A stretch of DNA of 64,000 bases from JACVRN01 sp036403815 (GCA_036403815.1 DASWQH010000031.1:276527-340526), one strand, 5' to 3'. Positions 1 through 10,741 are shown, numbered from the stretch's first letter. The notes: generated by a model from the sequence alone, not told the origin. A program made the numbers and translations.

Positions 1-1632
1 TGCGTCTCCGGCGGCTCAATCATAGGCGCGCATTATTACCTTGAGGTGCGAAAGCTGTTGCAGGAGAAGACGGACAGGGAGATTAAGGATAATAACTATC
101 TGGACTATGTAGAGATAGTCGAGCGCATCGCGAAAGATTTTCTGGAAGGCGTGCAGCGCAACATACGCACGCGCGTCGCCGCCGAGCTGACGACCAATCT
201 GAAGATGATCTTTTACCCCAACTACTCGCGCACCAAACGCGCGGGCGAGTTGTATGAAAGAGAGTTGTATGCACGCGTCCCGGACGGCAACGGAACGAAC
301 CCGCGTTACATGACAGACCTTTTCATCACGCCAAAGGGAGCGCCGGAAAATTTTAAGCCGAAGTATGACAACTGGCGGCGGCTGGCGAAAGTGCCCGACC
401 TTATCTTAAACGCCACGTCGCTCAACACAGGCCACAACTGGCAATTCACGGCCTCCTGGATGGGCGAGCCGCCCGCAGGCATAGACAGCGAGATAGATGG
501 CAACTATCGCCTGCGCAGGGTGTACCACGGAGATGTGACTAACGTCTATCGAACCAAAAAGAAGATCAGGCTGGGCGATGCCGTCGGCGCTTCGGCCTGT
601 GTCCCTGCGCTGTTCGAGCCGATTGCGCTCCCGAAGCTTTATGGAGAAGTGGACGGCAAGTCCAAAGAGGTCATCGTTCGTTTAGTTGATGGCGGAGTGC
701 ATGACAATCAGGGAATAGTCAGTCTGCTGGAGCAGGGCTGCACACAGATAATCGTCTCGGATGCAAGCGGTCAGATGGATGCGCTGGATGACCCCAGCGC
801 AGGGTTGCTGTCCGTGCCTACAAGATCGAACAGCATTTTGATGGCACGCGTGCGCGAGGCTCAGTATCACGAGCTGGTTGCGCGCCACCGCTCCTCTCTA
901 CTGAAGGGTCTCGTCTTCGTACACTTGAAAAAAGACCTCTCCGAGAAACCCATGGACTGGATTGATTGTAATGATCGTTACGATGCTTCGGAGGATGCAC
1001 GCAGCGTCAGCACTCAGGGCGACCTGACAAGTTATAAAGTGAAGAAGGATATTCAAGCTCTGCTTGCTGCAACCCGCACCGACCTTGATTCTTTCTCTGA
1101 TACGGAAGCTTTCGCATTGATGATGAGCGGCTACGCTATGATCGAAGAAGCCGACATGAGCAGCTTTCCGCTTGCTCCCGTTACCAGAAGAAAGTGGGCG
1201 TTTCTCGCGCTGCGCGATGCCATGAAGGGCGAGAAAGGCTATACGGAGCTGAAGAAGCGGCTGAAGGTTTCCCACATGCGCGGCTTCAAGATATGGAAGC
1301 TCAACGTGTGGCTGCAAATACTGGCGTGGGCTTTAATTGCAGGTGCAGTCGGCGGGGCGGGATGGCTCTTATGGGACTGGTCTAAGTCGAAGGAGGCTGT
1401 CGCGCTCGTTATCCCGGTCGCACTGCTTTTATTGATGGTCGTGAGCGCGGTCTTGCTGCGCATCATAGGGCCGCCCGTGCAACGCTTTGCGCACTGGCGT
1501 AAATCACCCTCGGAACTTGGTATAGGAGTGGCGATGCTGGCGCTCTGCCTGGTAGCCCGCATTCATCTGTGGATATTCGACTGGTTCTTTCTAAAGAACG
1601 GTCGCATAGAGAACATCACATCAAAGGGATGA
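1..1632 (+). CDS. patatin-like phospholipase, 5' truncated by window edge
   Basis: The frame is open from base 1, so the N-terminus lies outside the window and the GTG at 46 is probably internal. The first visible residues, CVSGGSIIGAHYY, are a patatin nucleophile elbow with the catalytic serine at visible residue 3. The partner aspartate lies in LVDGGVHDNQG near visible residue 230. Together these define the Ser-Asp dyad of patatin-like lipid acyl hydrolases. The last 150 residues hold three hydrophobic segments, so the enzyme is probably membrane-anchored through its C-terminus. The glycine usually two residues before the serine is a cysteine here. The substrate cannot be predicted. The stop lies inside the left arm of a heptad hairpin. 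Confidence 0.85.
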   Translation, partial: CVSGGSIIGAHYYLEVRKLLQEKTDREIKDNNYLDYVEIVERIAKDFLEGVQRNIRTRVAAELTTNLKMIFYPNYSRTKRAGELYERELYARVPDGNGTNPRYMTDLFITPKGAPENFKPKYDNWRRLAKVPDLILNATSLNTGHNWQFTASWMGEPPAGIDSEIDGNYRLRRVYHGDVTNVYRTKKKIRLGDAVGASACVPALFEPIALPKLYGEVDGKSKEVIVRLVDGGVHDNQGIVSLLEQGCTQIIVSDASGQMDALDDPSAGLLSVPTRSNSILMARVREAQYHELVARHRSSLLKGLVFVHLKKDLSEKPMDWIDCNDRYDASEDARSVSTQGDLTSYKVKKDIQALLAATRTDLDSFSDTEAFALMMSGYAMIEEADMSSFPLAPVTRRKWAFLALRDAMKGEKGYTELKKRLKVSHMRGFKIWKLNVWLQILAWALIAGAVGGAGWLLWDWSKSKEAVALVIPVALLLLMVVSAVLLRIIGPPVQRFAHWRKSPSELGIGVAMLALCLVARIHLWIFDWFFLKNGRIENITSKG

Positions 1633-1709
1633 GGGATGAATAAGAATAGAGTGAATGATTCAGTTGAATTAATCACTCCGTTCCTTTTCATCCCTCATCC
1701 CTCATCCCT
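1625..1709. repeat. heptad-phased inverted repeat (GGGATGA type)
   Basis: The left arm is GGGATGAGGGATGAA and the right arm is its complement, TTCATCCCTCATCCCTCATCCC, which is three CATCCCT heptads. About 45 nt separate the arms. The element overlaps the stop codon of the phospholipase gene and ends about 50 nt before the likely tilS start. It is one of a dispersed set with the same design but different heptads. Confidence 0.8.
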
Positions 1710-1758
1710 GCTTTTGGCGGTTGACGCGGTACGCGTTGCGGCTGGACAATTCTGTGTC

Positions 1759-2865
1759 ATGGGAACGGCACAGGGAAAATCTCTTCGAGGCGCGGAGCGT
1801 CAAAGCAGCAGAGGGAAAAGATTGAGCAGGTTTGCGAGCCGCTTGTTGGTAGAGTGGAAGCGGCTCGCTTTGCCTTCTGCCGAGGCGCGCGTGATTGTAG
1901 CCGTCTCCGGCGGGGCGGATTCCGTAGCGCTCCTTCTGTCGCTGGACGAGTTGCTGGCGGCACAGCGCCTCTCGATCTCTTTAACGATTGCGCATCTGGA
2001 TCACGGCCTGCGCGAAACGAGCCAGGGGGACGCGCGTTGGGTTGAAGACCTCGCGCGTCGTCTGGGCTATGGCTTCGAGCTTGAGCGTGTGTACGTGAAA
2101 GAGCGTGCCGAAAGAGCTTCTGACAATCTTGAGCAGGCAGCCAGGCGCGCCCGTTACGAATTTCTGGCGCGCATCAGCGCCTCTGGCGGTAAGGCTCAAG
2201 CGGTTCTTACGGCGCATACTATGGACGATCAGGCGGAGACTGTGCTCTTGCGGCTCATGCGCGGGAGCGGCGCGGAAGGGTTGGGCGGCATGGAGCCTGT
2301 GCGGCTTCTGGACTCGCAGTCCGATGTGCTGCTGGCGCGCCCGCTTCTCTCCTGGGCAAGGCGCGCAGAAACGGAAGAGTATTGCCGTGTACGCAAAGTA
2401 GAATTCCGTGTGGACGAGATGAACGAGGACGAGGCGTTCGCTCGCGTGCGTGTCCGAAAGCGCCTTCTTCCTCTGATGCAGGGCTTTAATGCGCGTGTGG
2501 TCGAGGGGCTGGCGCGCACGGCTCAACTTCTGCGCGAGGATGCGCGCACCCTGGATGGACTCGCCGCCCTGCTTCTGGAAGAGGCGCTGGCCGGTTGCGC
2601 TGCAAATGCGCCGGGATTGAGCGTAAAAATTCTGGCAAATGCCCCTGTGAGCCTGCGCCGTCGCGCGCTACGCCTCTGGCTTGCAGCCGCCCGAGGCGAC
2701 TTGCGACGGCTGGAGATGGTTCATCTGTTGGCGGTCGAGGGCTTGTTTACGGGCGAGCGCGGCGGGCGCGTTGTGGAATTGCCGGGAGGCGCAACGGTTT
2801 CACGCCGCAGGGGCTATCTCTTCTTTCATGCCAAAAGGGTTGAAAATGGAGGCGAGCGCGACTAG
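1759..2865 (+). CDS. tilS: tRNA(Ile)-lysidine synthetase TilS
   Basis: TilS attaches lysine to C34 of the CAU-anticodon tRNA-Ile so that it reads AUA codons. The ATP-pyrophosphatase P-loop VAVSGGADSVALL lies near residue 50, followed by AHLDHGLRE and the tract AHTMDDQAETVLLRLMRG, both diagnostic of the family. The C-terminal part is short and weakly conserved. The frame extends upstream to 1636, but that stretch is heptad-repeat DNA, so I place the start at the ATG at 1759. A later TTG start is also possible. The order tilS-hpt-ftsH is a widespread bacterial arrangement and supports the call. Confidence 0.93.
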   Translation: MGTAQGKSLRGAERQSSRGKRLSRFASRLLVEWKRLALPSAEARVIVAVSGGADSVALLLSLDELLAAQRLSISLTIAHLDHGLRETSQGDARWVEDLARRLGYGFELERVYVKERAERASDNLEQAARRARYEFLARISASGGKAQAVLTAHTMDDQAETVLLRLMRGSGAEGLGGMEPVRLLDSQSDVLLARPLLSWARRAETEEYCRVRKVEFRVDEMNEDEAFARVRVRKRLLPLMQGFNARVVEGLARTAQLLREDARTLDGLAALLLEEALAGCAANAPGLSVKILANAPVSLRRRALRLWLAAARGDLRRLEMVHLLAVEGLFTGERGGRVVELPGGATVSRRRGYLFFHAKRVENGGERD

Positions 2866-2963
2866 AATCAAACTTGACAGGGCCGCCGCTTTCCCTTGCT
2901 GAGAGGAGCGAGCGGTCTACATTTTGTTGACTGCAATTTTCCTTTGGAGATCAGGCGGTTTTG

Positions 2964-3485
2964 ATGAGCGACTCGATTATAGAAGTAGCCAGCGCTGTGT
3001 TGATTGCCGACCGCATCAATTCGCTCGCCGCCGAAATTGCGGGCGCTTATGCGGAGCGCGAACTGACCATCTTCGGCGTACAGGAAGACTCCTTTATGTT
3101 TCTGGGAGACCTACTGCGCGCTCTCCCCACACCGGTTCGCACCTCCTTCCTCAAATACGATCACCAGACTCTTGCAGGGGTTCAGGACATCTCCTTTGCC
3201 ACACAAACCGATCTGGTAGGGCGCGACGTATTGCTGGTTGAGGCCGTGCTCGATACGGGCGTGACGCAGGAGTATCTGATGAGGCAACTGGATGCGCGCG
3301 GGGCGCGAAGCGTAAAGCTTTGCGTGCTGGTGGATAAGCCCGACCGGCGGCGCGTGGAATTGCAACCTGACTGGCGCGCGATTGAAACGCACGCCGATTA
3401 CGTTTTCGGCTACGGGCTGGGATTTCAGGACAGGTGGCGCGAGCTGCCCTATCTGGCGACCTTTGCGGCAGCCGAGCAAGGCTGA
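2964..3485 (+). CDS. hpt: diverged hypoxanthine phosphoribosyltransferase-like protein
   Basis: This is a PRTase-fold protein of 173 residues sitting between tilS and ftsH, where hpt normally lies. HPRT would transfer phosphoribose from PRPP to hypoxanthine or guanine. The PRPP loop reads LLVEAVLDTGVT, whereas canonical enzymes have VEDIIDTG; the second acidic residue is alanine. The PP-loop that is usually LKG is VQED, and the flexible-loop SSYG is LKYD. The final Asp-Thr-Gly is intact. I therefore call it the positional hpt homologue but doubt normal catalysis; a binding or regulatory role, or another substrate, is possible. The ATG at 2964 is preferred over the in-frame TTG at 2961. Confidence 0.75.
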   Translation: MSDSIIEVASAVLIADRINSLAAEIAGAYAERELTIFGVQEDSFMFLGDLLRALPTPVRTSFLKYDHQTLAGVQDISFATQTDLVGRDVLLVEAVLDTGVTQEYLMRQLDARGARSVKLCVLVDKPDRRRVELQPDWRAIETHADYVFGYGLGFQDRWRELPYLATFAAAEQG

Positions 3486-3696
3486 TACAGCGAACCCTGA
3501 CGCGCTCCTTTTCGTAAGATTTTGTTGGATTTATGGAGCGCAACGAACCTTGGGTGCGTGGCATCCAAAAGAAGCGATTTGCCGGATAAAACAAAAAGCT
3601 CTTCGGTTCGGCAGGCGCGCTTGTTAATTGAGGCTTTACGGAGAGCGACAAATGATGCCGAATCGGTTATCATCGGCATCGGAGGCTTGAATAATT

Positions 3697-5610
<1,914 letters not shown>

Positions 5611-5631
5611 CGGAAGTAAAAGGGTAAAAGG

Positions 5632-5688
5632 AAAAAAACAAAGGGAAGTTGAGAGCAAGCCTCTCAACTTCCCTTTGTTTTTTTAATC
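5632..5688. terminator. bidirectional rho-independent terminator
   Basis: A long perfect stem, AAACAAAGGGAAGTTGAGAG pairing with its complement, is flanked by an A-tract on the left and a T-tract on the right. It lies between ftsH (plus) and a small minus-strand gene, so it can terminate both. The flanking AGTAAAAGGGTAAAAGG is heptad-like and resembles the left edge of the element at 33303. Confidence 0.85.
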
Positions 5689-5946
5689 TCTGTTAAGCGC
5701 TATCTTTAAGGTCATGTAAGCGAAGTAGTACATAAAAAAAGAAGTCCCTTGTAATGCAGCTACCAGCACCAAGTAAAAGATCAGCTTATAAAGAGGAAGT
5801 GTGTTTAGAATTGCATCAACGTTTATTCCGTCAGGAAGGACTACTTTTATGCTAAGGTACGCCGTACCGCCCGAGGCCGCTAGGAACATAGCTGCGCTCC
5901 AAAGGATAAGGCCGATACGCAATAACCACTCTCCTATTCCTCTCAT
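5683..5946 (-). CDS. small two-helix membrane protein, unknown function
   Basis: An 87-residue protein with two clear hydrophobic segments (about residues 7-35 and 50-80) separated by a short polar loop around VLPDGINVDAILN. I do not recognise a family. It lies alone on the minus strand between ftsH and folP, and its stop falls within the shared terminator. No strong ribosome binding site precedes the ATG. The compact fit between a terminator and the divergent folP start, and the coherent membrane topology, favour a real gene. Confidence 0.55.
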   Translation of the reverse strand: MRGIGEWLLRIGLILWSAAMFLAASGGTAYLSIKVVLPDGINVDAILNTLPLYKLIFYLVLVAALQGTSFFMYYFAYMTLKIALNRD

Positions 5947-6006
5947 GGTGCGAAGGATTCTACTACCGCAAAACTAAATTGAGAAGGTGTCGCTTTGTTT
6001 TGTCTT

Positions 6007-6861
6007 ATGATTAGTGAATGGAAACTCCCACGCCACACGCTGAAGTTAGGCGAGCGCACGCTCGTCATGGGCATACTTAATGTTACTCCCGACAGCTTCA
6101 GCGACGGCGGAAAGTTTTTCTCTGCGGACAATGCCCTGGCTCATGCCGAAGCGATGGCGCGCGACGGGGTGGATATATTTGATGTCGGCGGAGAATCAAC
6201 GCGCCCCGGCGGAGACCGTGTTAGTGTTGACGAAGAGCTGCATAGAGTCATTCCCATCATCGAGCAACTGGCTAAAGCCTTCGATATTCCAATCTCCATT
6301 GACACAACCAAGGCCGCAGTGGCGCGCCGTGCGGTTGATGCCGGAGCCGAGATTATCAACGACATCTCCGGCCTGCGATTTGACTCGCGTGTGGCGAACG
6401 TGGCGGCTGAGACTCATGCCGGGCTTGTGCTCATGCATTCGCGCGGAGAACAGGAAACAATGCATAGTCTCCCGCCTGTTCCGGACATCTTTGCGGAATT
6501 GACGGAGAGCCTTCAACGCAGCATAGAAGAGGCTGAGCAGCGAGGTGTTGCGCGCTCATCTATCGTTCTAGACCCGGGCATAGGCTTCAGTAAAAGCTTC
6601 GAGCAGAATCTTGAGCTAATCGCGCGGCTTGACCGGGTGGCGCAATCTTTCCCGGATTTCCCCATCCTTATAGGCACGTCGCGCAAATCTTTCCTTGGCC
6701 GCATGCTTGACGGAGCAACGGCGGAAGAGCGTCTTCATGGCACGATGGCGACCATTACGGCTGCCGTGCTGAATGGCGCTTCAATTGTGCGCGTGCATGA
6801 TGTCGGCGCGGCTCGCCAGACCGTGAGTGTTGCCGATATGCTCAAAGCCTCTACAGCATAA
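6007..6861 (+). CDS. folP: dihydropteroate synthase
   Basis: FolP condenses 6-hydroxymethyl-dihydropterin pyrophosphate with p-aminobenzoate in folate synthesis. The signature MGILNVTPDSFSDGG lies near residue 22, followed by FDVGGESTRPGG and a TIM-barrel body with SIDTTKAAVARRAV, NDISGL, GIGFSK and GTSRKSFLG. The length of 284 residues is normal. The frame begins at a TTG at 5995, but the ATG at 6007 is the better start. The downstream lptE gene is separated by 86 nt. Confidence 0.97.
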   Translation: MISEWKLPRHTLKLGERTLVMGILNVTPDSFSDGGKFFSADNALAHAEAMARDGVDIFDVGGESTRPGGDRVSVDEELHRVIPIIEQLAKAFDIPISIDTTKAAVARRAVDAGAEIINDISGLRFDSRVANVAAETHAGLVLMHSRGEQETMHSLPPVPDIFAELTESLQRSIEEAEQRGVARSSIVLDPGIGFSKSFEQNLELIARLDRVAQSFPDFPILIGTSRKSFLGRMLDGATAEERLHGTMATITAAVLNGASIVRVHDVGAARQTVSVADMLKASTA

Positions 6862-6947
6862 AGAGAATGTGGCGGCTTGCCTGATTCTCTGTCATGCGAG
6901 AGAATCGCACCTCAAAATTTTTAGTTCCGTGAAATGGAAAAGGCTTT

Positions 6948-7511
6948 ATGACAATCAGCCGAAAAATCACCACCTTCTCAGCCCTGACGCTGATACTCAT
7001 TCTGGTCTCTGGCTTCACCGAATGTTATAAGCCCGTGACGAAGAGCCAGTTGCCTGCGCGCATCAAAACCGTAGCCGTGCCCGCGTTTCAGAACGAGTCC
7101 CTTAGATTCAAGGTTGAATCCAGATTTACGGAGGCGGTCATCAACGAGATAGTGAGGCGCGGCAAAGGACTTCGCGTGCAGGGTACGCGCGAGGGCGCTG
7201 ATGCAGTGGTTGACGGCGTGATTAAGAGCTTCACCTTTTCCGGTGTCCTCTTGCAGCCGAACGACCCGGACGCTCGCGCACGCATCTTCGAAGTAGAGAT
7301 TCGCGCCGCCGTCACCGTGCGCGATCAGATAGAGAACCGCGTACTCTACGACAATCAGAACTTCGTCTTTCGCGGCGAGTTCGAGTTCGCCAACGACCCG
7401 CGTACCTTCTTTAACGAAGAAGACCCTGCGGTGCAGCGCATGGCGCGATCCTTCGCCGAATCAATCGTCTCCACGCTCGTCAACGGCTTCAGCGTCACCG
7501 AACAGAAATGA
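6948..7511 (+). CDS. lptE: LPS-assembly protein LptE
   Basis: LptE plugs the LptD barrel and helps insert LPS into the outer membrane. The 187-residue protein has an N-terminal hydrophobic signal sequence (about residues 8-23) ending before Cys26; the lipobox FTEC is poor, so lipidation is uncertain. The body shows the LptE pattern: KTVAVPAFQNESLRF, EAVINEIVRRG, VVDGVIKSFTFSG and a C-terminal helix rich in RSFAESIVSTLVN. Its ATGA overlap with holA, and the nearby rpsT, match the common lptE-holA-rpsT neighbourhood. It implies an LPS-bearing outer membrane. Confidence 0.88.
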   Translation: MTISRKITTFSALTLILILVSGFTECYKPVTKSQLPARIKTVAVPAFQNESLRFKVESRFTEAVINEIVRRGKGLRVQGTREGADAVVDGVIKSFTFSGVLLQPNDPDARARIFEVEIRAAVTVRDQIENRVLYDNQNFVFRGEFEFANDPRTFFNEEDPAVQRMARSFAESIVSTLVNGFSVTEQK

Positions 7512-8524
7512 GCGTGCTTACTCGCCAGGAGCTGCAACGCGCTTTGAAATCAGGAACGATAGAGCCGCTCTATCTTCTTTTCGGCGCGGAAGATTACCTG
7601 CGCAACCGCGCAGCGCAGGCCATCACCGAAGCCTCTCTGAAGGGCGCTCCCCTTCGCGAGTTCAACGACTCCAGCTTCAGCCTCGCGAGCGCGGATGTGC
7701 AGCACGCGATTGCCGCAGCCGAGCAGCTTCCTATGATGTCGCCGCGTCGCGTCGTGCGTATCACGGATTTCGCTAAACTTCGCGAGGCAGATGAAGGCGC
7801 ACTCCTACGTTATCTGGCACGCCCCGTGGAAACTTCCGTCGTCATCTTCATCGCGGATGATCTGGACAAACGCCGCAAGCTGACGAAGACGCTCATGGAC
7901 GCTTGCGCGAGCGTGGAGTTTGCATCTCTGACGGATGGGGAGCTGGTCGCGTGGGGCAAGGAGCATCTGAAGAGGCTCAAGGTCACTACGGACGATAGAA
8001 CACTCCATCAGATTGTGGCGCTTGCAGGCGTAAGCGTGCGCACGCTCACTATAGAACTGGAAAAACTTTCGACTGCCGCCATTGATACGGGCTGTATCAC
8101 TATGGAGATGGTGGAGCAGCTTGTAGGGCGTTCGCGCGAGCTGTCGAATTTCGAGCTGACGGATCATCTCATCGCGCGCAATCGAAGGCGCGCCCTACAG
8201 ATTCTCTATCGCCTGCTGGACGACGGCGCAGAACCCCTGATGCTCATCGGACTCATCGCCGGAAATTTTCACCGGCTGGCGCTCGCCAAAGAGCTTATGT
8301 CGCGCGGCACAGCCCGCGAAGAGGTCTTTCGACTGGTCGCCATGCCTTACAGTAAACGCGAAGACTTTCTAGCCACGGCTCGCCGCACGGACGCGCCGTC
8401 GCTTGCGCGCAACCTCGAACGCATCGCCGCCGCAGACCTTGCTATTAAGACCTCAATCGCAGGAAGCGGCAACAAAGGCGCTCGCCTCCAAATGGAATTG
8501 CTCGTCTGCGAGCTAACTGCATGA
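7508..8524 (+). CDS. holA: DNA polymerase III subunit delta
   Basis: The delta subunit opens the beta sliding clamp as part of the clamp loader. The 338-residue protein starts by overlapping the lptE stop by four bases (ATGA), which indicates translational coupling. Recognisable HolA segments are PLYLLFGAEDYLRNRA at the N-terminus, VVIFIADDLDKRRKLTKTL in the AAA+-like domain, and the C-terminal collar tract LIAGNFHRLALAKELM. The Walker A lysine is absent, as expected for delta. Confidence 0.95.
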   Translation: MSVLTRQELQRALKSGTIEPLYLLFGAEDYLRNRAAQAITEASLKGAPLREFNDSSFSLASADVQHAIAAAEQLPMMSPRRVVRITDFAKLREADEGALLRYLARPVETSVVIFIADDLDKRRKLTKTLMDACASVEFASLTDGELVAWGKEHLKRLKVTTDDRTLHQIVALAGVSVRTLTIELEKLSTAAIDTGCITMEMVEQLVGRSRELSNFELTDHLIARNRRRALQILYRLLDDGAEPLMLIGLIAGNFHRLALAKELMSRGTAREEVFRLVAMPYSKREDFLATARRTDAPSLARNLERIAAADLAIKTSIAGSGNKGARLQMELLVCELTA

Positions 8525-8533
8525 GTCAGAACT

Positions 8534-8671
8534 GTAGGGGCAGGGCTTGTCCCTGCCCGCATCGTGCGATGAGCACGATAATCACCATCCGTAAACATTC
8601 AACATTGAGCGCACGCGCATCTTATCCCGCACCTTGCAGGCGCGACGGGCAGGGACAAGCCCTGCCCCTAC
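8534..8671. repeat. MITE-like element with 25-bp terminal inverted repeats
   Basis: GTAGGGGCAGGGCTTGTCCC begins the left end at 8534-8558, and the exact complement closes the element at 8647-8671. Each end is itself a hairpin (GGGCAGGG paired with CCCTGCCC). The 88-nt interior has no open frame of interest. It exactly fills the convergent gap between holA and the minus-strand gene, so it may also act as a terminator. Confidence 0.8.
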
Positions 8672-9105
8672 TAAGATTCCATGAGCATCAAATCAGGCTC
8701 GACCCAACTTGTTCTAGCCTCTTCTGAGAAAACACGTCTGCGGCTGTAGTAAAGGAAGACGATTTTCGAGTCTCCGGCGCTCTCTATGGTTTGATTTGCA
8801 CGCTCGGCCAGAGTGAGATTGGAATCCGTTTCGCTCAGGAGTTTATAGAGTCGCTTGACCCAGAACTGCGTTATCGTCTCGTTATACTTCTGAGGGTCAA
8901 CTTCATAGTGCGCAAGAAAGCGCAGTAAGCCTTCGCGCATCTTAGCAGTCGTTTCCTCTACCGACATGTTTGATAGATACCAGATAGCGACGGCCAGATG
9001 AGCGTGGTGGTCGAAGCTTTCGTCCGGCAGAGAGCAGGACTCGAAGCCCTCTGCGAGCAGACGTAGCTCATCATCACTCCTGTAATGTGCCTTCGGCTGA
9101 TTCAT
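8671..9105 (-). CDS. conserved-looking hypothetical protein with HHAHL motif
   Basis: A soluble 144-residue protein that I cannot assign to a named family. Near residue 32 it has FDHHAHLAVAIWYL, followed by a helical region (ETTAKMREGLLRFLAHYEVDP) and a Trp/Tyr-rich middle. The paired histidines could bind a metal, but that is inference. A strong GAGGAGG ribosome binding site lies 11 nt before the ATG, which supports expression. It has no operon partner; rpsT and its terminator lie upstream. Confidence 0.7.
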   Translation of the reverse strand: MNQPKAHYRSDDELRLLAEGFESCSLPDESFDHHAHLAVAIWYLSNMSVEETTAKMREGLLRFLAHYEVDPQKYNETITQFWVKRLYKLLSETDSNLTLAERANQTIESAGDSKIVFLYYSRRRVFSEEARTSWVEPDLMLMES

Positions 9106-9152
9106 CTAGGTTAGCTCCTCCTCTTATATCAGTTCAAAGAAAAAGCAGGAAG

Positions 9153-9194
9153 TAAAAAGGCGAGGCCGGTTGGAATGAACCAACCGGCCTCGCC
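9153..9194 (-). terminator. rho-independent terminator of rpsT
   Basis: A 15-bp perfect GC-rich stem (GGCGAGGCCGGTTGG and its complement) with a 6-nt loop is followed, on the minus strand, by five T residues. It lies 28 nt beyond the rpsT stop. Confidence 0.9.
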
Positions 9195-9221
9195 GAATCT
9201 GTAAAAATATTTGAGCCGCTT

Positions 9222-9491
9222 TTACTTGGTGGTCGCCTGATTGACGCGCGCCGTCAGCCTCGATTTATAGCGCGCGGCGGCGTTGCGATGCAGCACGCCT
9301 TTCTGCACGGCCTTGTCAATCTTTGAAATCGTCGCGGGCAGCAGCTCACTAAGCGTCGCCGCATCATGTCCCGCAAGGGCTGTCCGCAATTTCTTAATAG
9401 AAGTGCGCAAGCTGGTGCGATTGCTTCGATTGATGTCGCGGCGTTTCTTGTTCTGTCTGACGCGCTTCTCTGCTGATTTATGATTAGGCAT
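9222..9491 (-). CDS. rpsT: 30S ribosomal protein S20
   Basis: S20 is a primary 16S rRNA-binding protein of the small subunit. The 89-residue sequence begins MPNHKSAEKRVRQNKKRR, the classic S20 N-terminus. The rest is two helices with AALSELLPATISKIDKAVQKG-like content and the conserved VLHRNAAARYKSRL. A CGGAGA ribosome binding site precedes the ATG. It is monocistronic, with its own consensus promoter and terminator. Confidence 0.98.
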   Translation of the reverse strand: MPNHKSAEKRVRQNKKRRDINRSNRTSLRTSIKKLRTALAGHDAATLSELLPATISKIDKAVQKGVLHRNAAARYKSRLTARVNQATTK

Positions 9492-9572
9492 TACGAATCT
9501 CCGTCTAAAGCTTTATGTTCAAGGCTTGCCGGTGCTCTCAGATAAGATTTTGACCGTAAGCGCAAGCGACAA

Positions 9573-9601
9573 AGTATAGGTGTACATGCCTTTTGTGTCA
9601 A
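9573..9601 (-). promoter_or_regulatory. sigma-70 type promoter of rpsT
   Basis: On the minus strand TTGACA (9596-9601) and TATACT (9573-9578) are separated by exactly 17 nt. Transcription would start near 9565, giving a leader of about 75 nt. This is the best consensus promoter in the window and fits a highly expressed ribosomal gene. Confidence 0.8.
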
Positions 9602-9781
9602 GGCGAGGAGGCGTGCGGCCTGCGCCGTTTCGCTCTGTACACCAGGGAATTGACACTCCGGCGCGCCCTGTAGTAGCGTGCCCGTCTATACAGTATGCAA
9701 GAGATGCGTGCCATACACCTCGATTTGCCGTACCCTTCCCCAAACCTTGAACTTCACCCACGAAGGAGACTGCTTTAACTG

Positions 9782-10735
9782 TTGAAAAAGATTGAGCTTC
9801 CACCGCGCGGTCTGGAAACGCTCTTCGGCGTTCATGACCAGAATATCAAGTACCTTGAATCGCTCCTTGACGTGCGCATCAACGCGCGCGGGCAGGATTT
9901 GACCGTTGACGGCGATCCCAAAGACGTTGCGACCGTCGAGCGCATTCTGGAGGATTTCTCCGACCTCTTCTCCGAAGGCAGGACTTTTACGGACAAGGAA
10001 CTGCGCGAAGCCTTCGCACAGATTGCCGAAGACCGCGCCTACTCTTTACGCGACTACTTCACCAAAGCGCGCTTCAACCCCGCGGGCAAAAAGCAGGTCG
10101 CACCCAAGAGCGCCACGCAGCGCCGCTACATCGAAGCGATCACAGACAAAGATGTCGTCTTCGGCGTAGGGGTCGCTGGTACAGGTAAGACCTATTTGGC
10201 AGTTGCGATGGCCGTGCAGGCACTCATGCAGAAGCAGGTAGAGCGCATTGTGCTCGCCCGTCCGGCTGTCGAAGCCGGAGAGAAACTGGGATTCCTGCCC
10301 GGCGATTTACAGGACAAGGTTGACCCTTACCTTCGCCCGCTCTACGACGCGCTCTTTGATCTGATTGATTACGAGCGAGCGACGCGCCTCCTTGAAAAGC
10401 GAATCATAGAGGTTGCGCCATTGGCTTTCATGCGCGGAAGAACGCTCTCAAATGCCTTCATCATTCTGGATGAAGCGCAGAACACCACGAGCGAGCAGAT
10501 GAAGATGTTTCTGACGCGCATAGGCTTCGGCTCGAAGGCAGTGATTACAGGCGACGTGACACAGATTGACCTGCCACAGGGAAAACGCAGCGGCCTGATA
10601 GAAGCCGAGCGCATACTCTCAAAGGTCGAAGGCATAGAGTTCATCTACTTCACCGAAAAGGATGTCGTACGCCACCGCCTAGTCCAGATGATAATCAAAG
10701 CTTACGAAGCGCATTCCAGCAAGAGCACTATATAA
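9782..10735 (+). CDS. PhoH family ATPase
   Basis: A 317-residue PhoH-like P-loop ATPase with an N-terminal KH-like region. Walker A (GVAGTGKTYLA) is near residue 135, and the Walker B-like FIILDEAQNTT near 234. The tract GKRSGLIEAERILSKVEGI is typical of the family. PhoH proteins are linked to RNA metabolism and commonly precede ybeY, as here. The start is TTG at 9782, with AAGGAG about 15 nt upstream. The 290-bp gap before it contains a TTGACA at 9650 but no convincing -10 box. Confidence 0.93.
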   Translation: MKKIELPPRGLETLFGVHDQNIKYLESLLDVRINARGQDLTVDGDPKDVATVERILEDFSDLFSEGRTFTDKELREAFAQIAEDRAYSLRDYFTKARFNPAGKKQVAPKSATQRRYIEAITDKDVVFGVGVAGTGKTYLAVAMAVQALMQKQVERIVLARPAVEAGEKLGFLPGDLQDKVDPYLRPLYDALFDLIDYERATRLLEKRIIEVAPLAFMRGRTLSNAFIILDEAQNTTSEQMKMFLTRIGFGSKAVITGDVTQIDLPQGKRSGLIEAERILSKVEGIEFIYFTEKDVVRHRLVQMIIKAYEAHSSKSTI

Positions 10736-10741
10736 AGGCCA

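Noticed and set aside
2874..2902. TTGACA upstream of hpt as promoter
   Set aside because: The hexamer 17 nt downstream (TGCTGA) is not a credible -10, and hpt is likely read from tilS.
9650..9679. TTGACA with TAGCGT as a phoH promoter
   Set aside because: The -10 match is poor; only the -35 is convincing.
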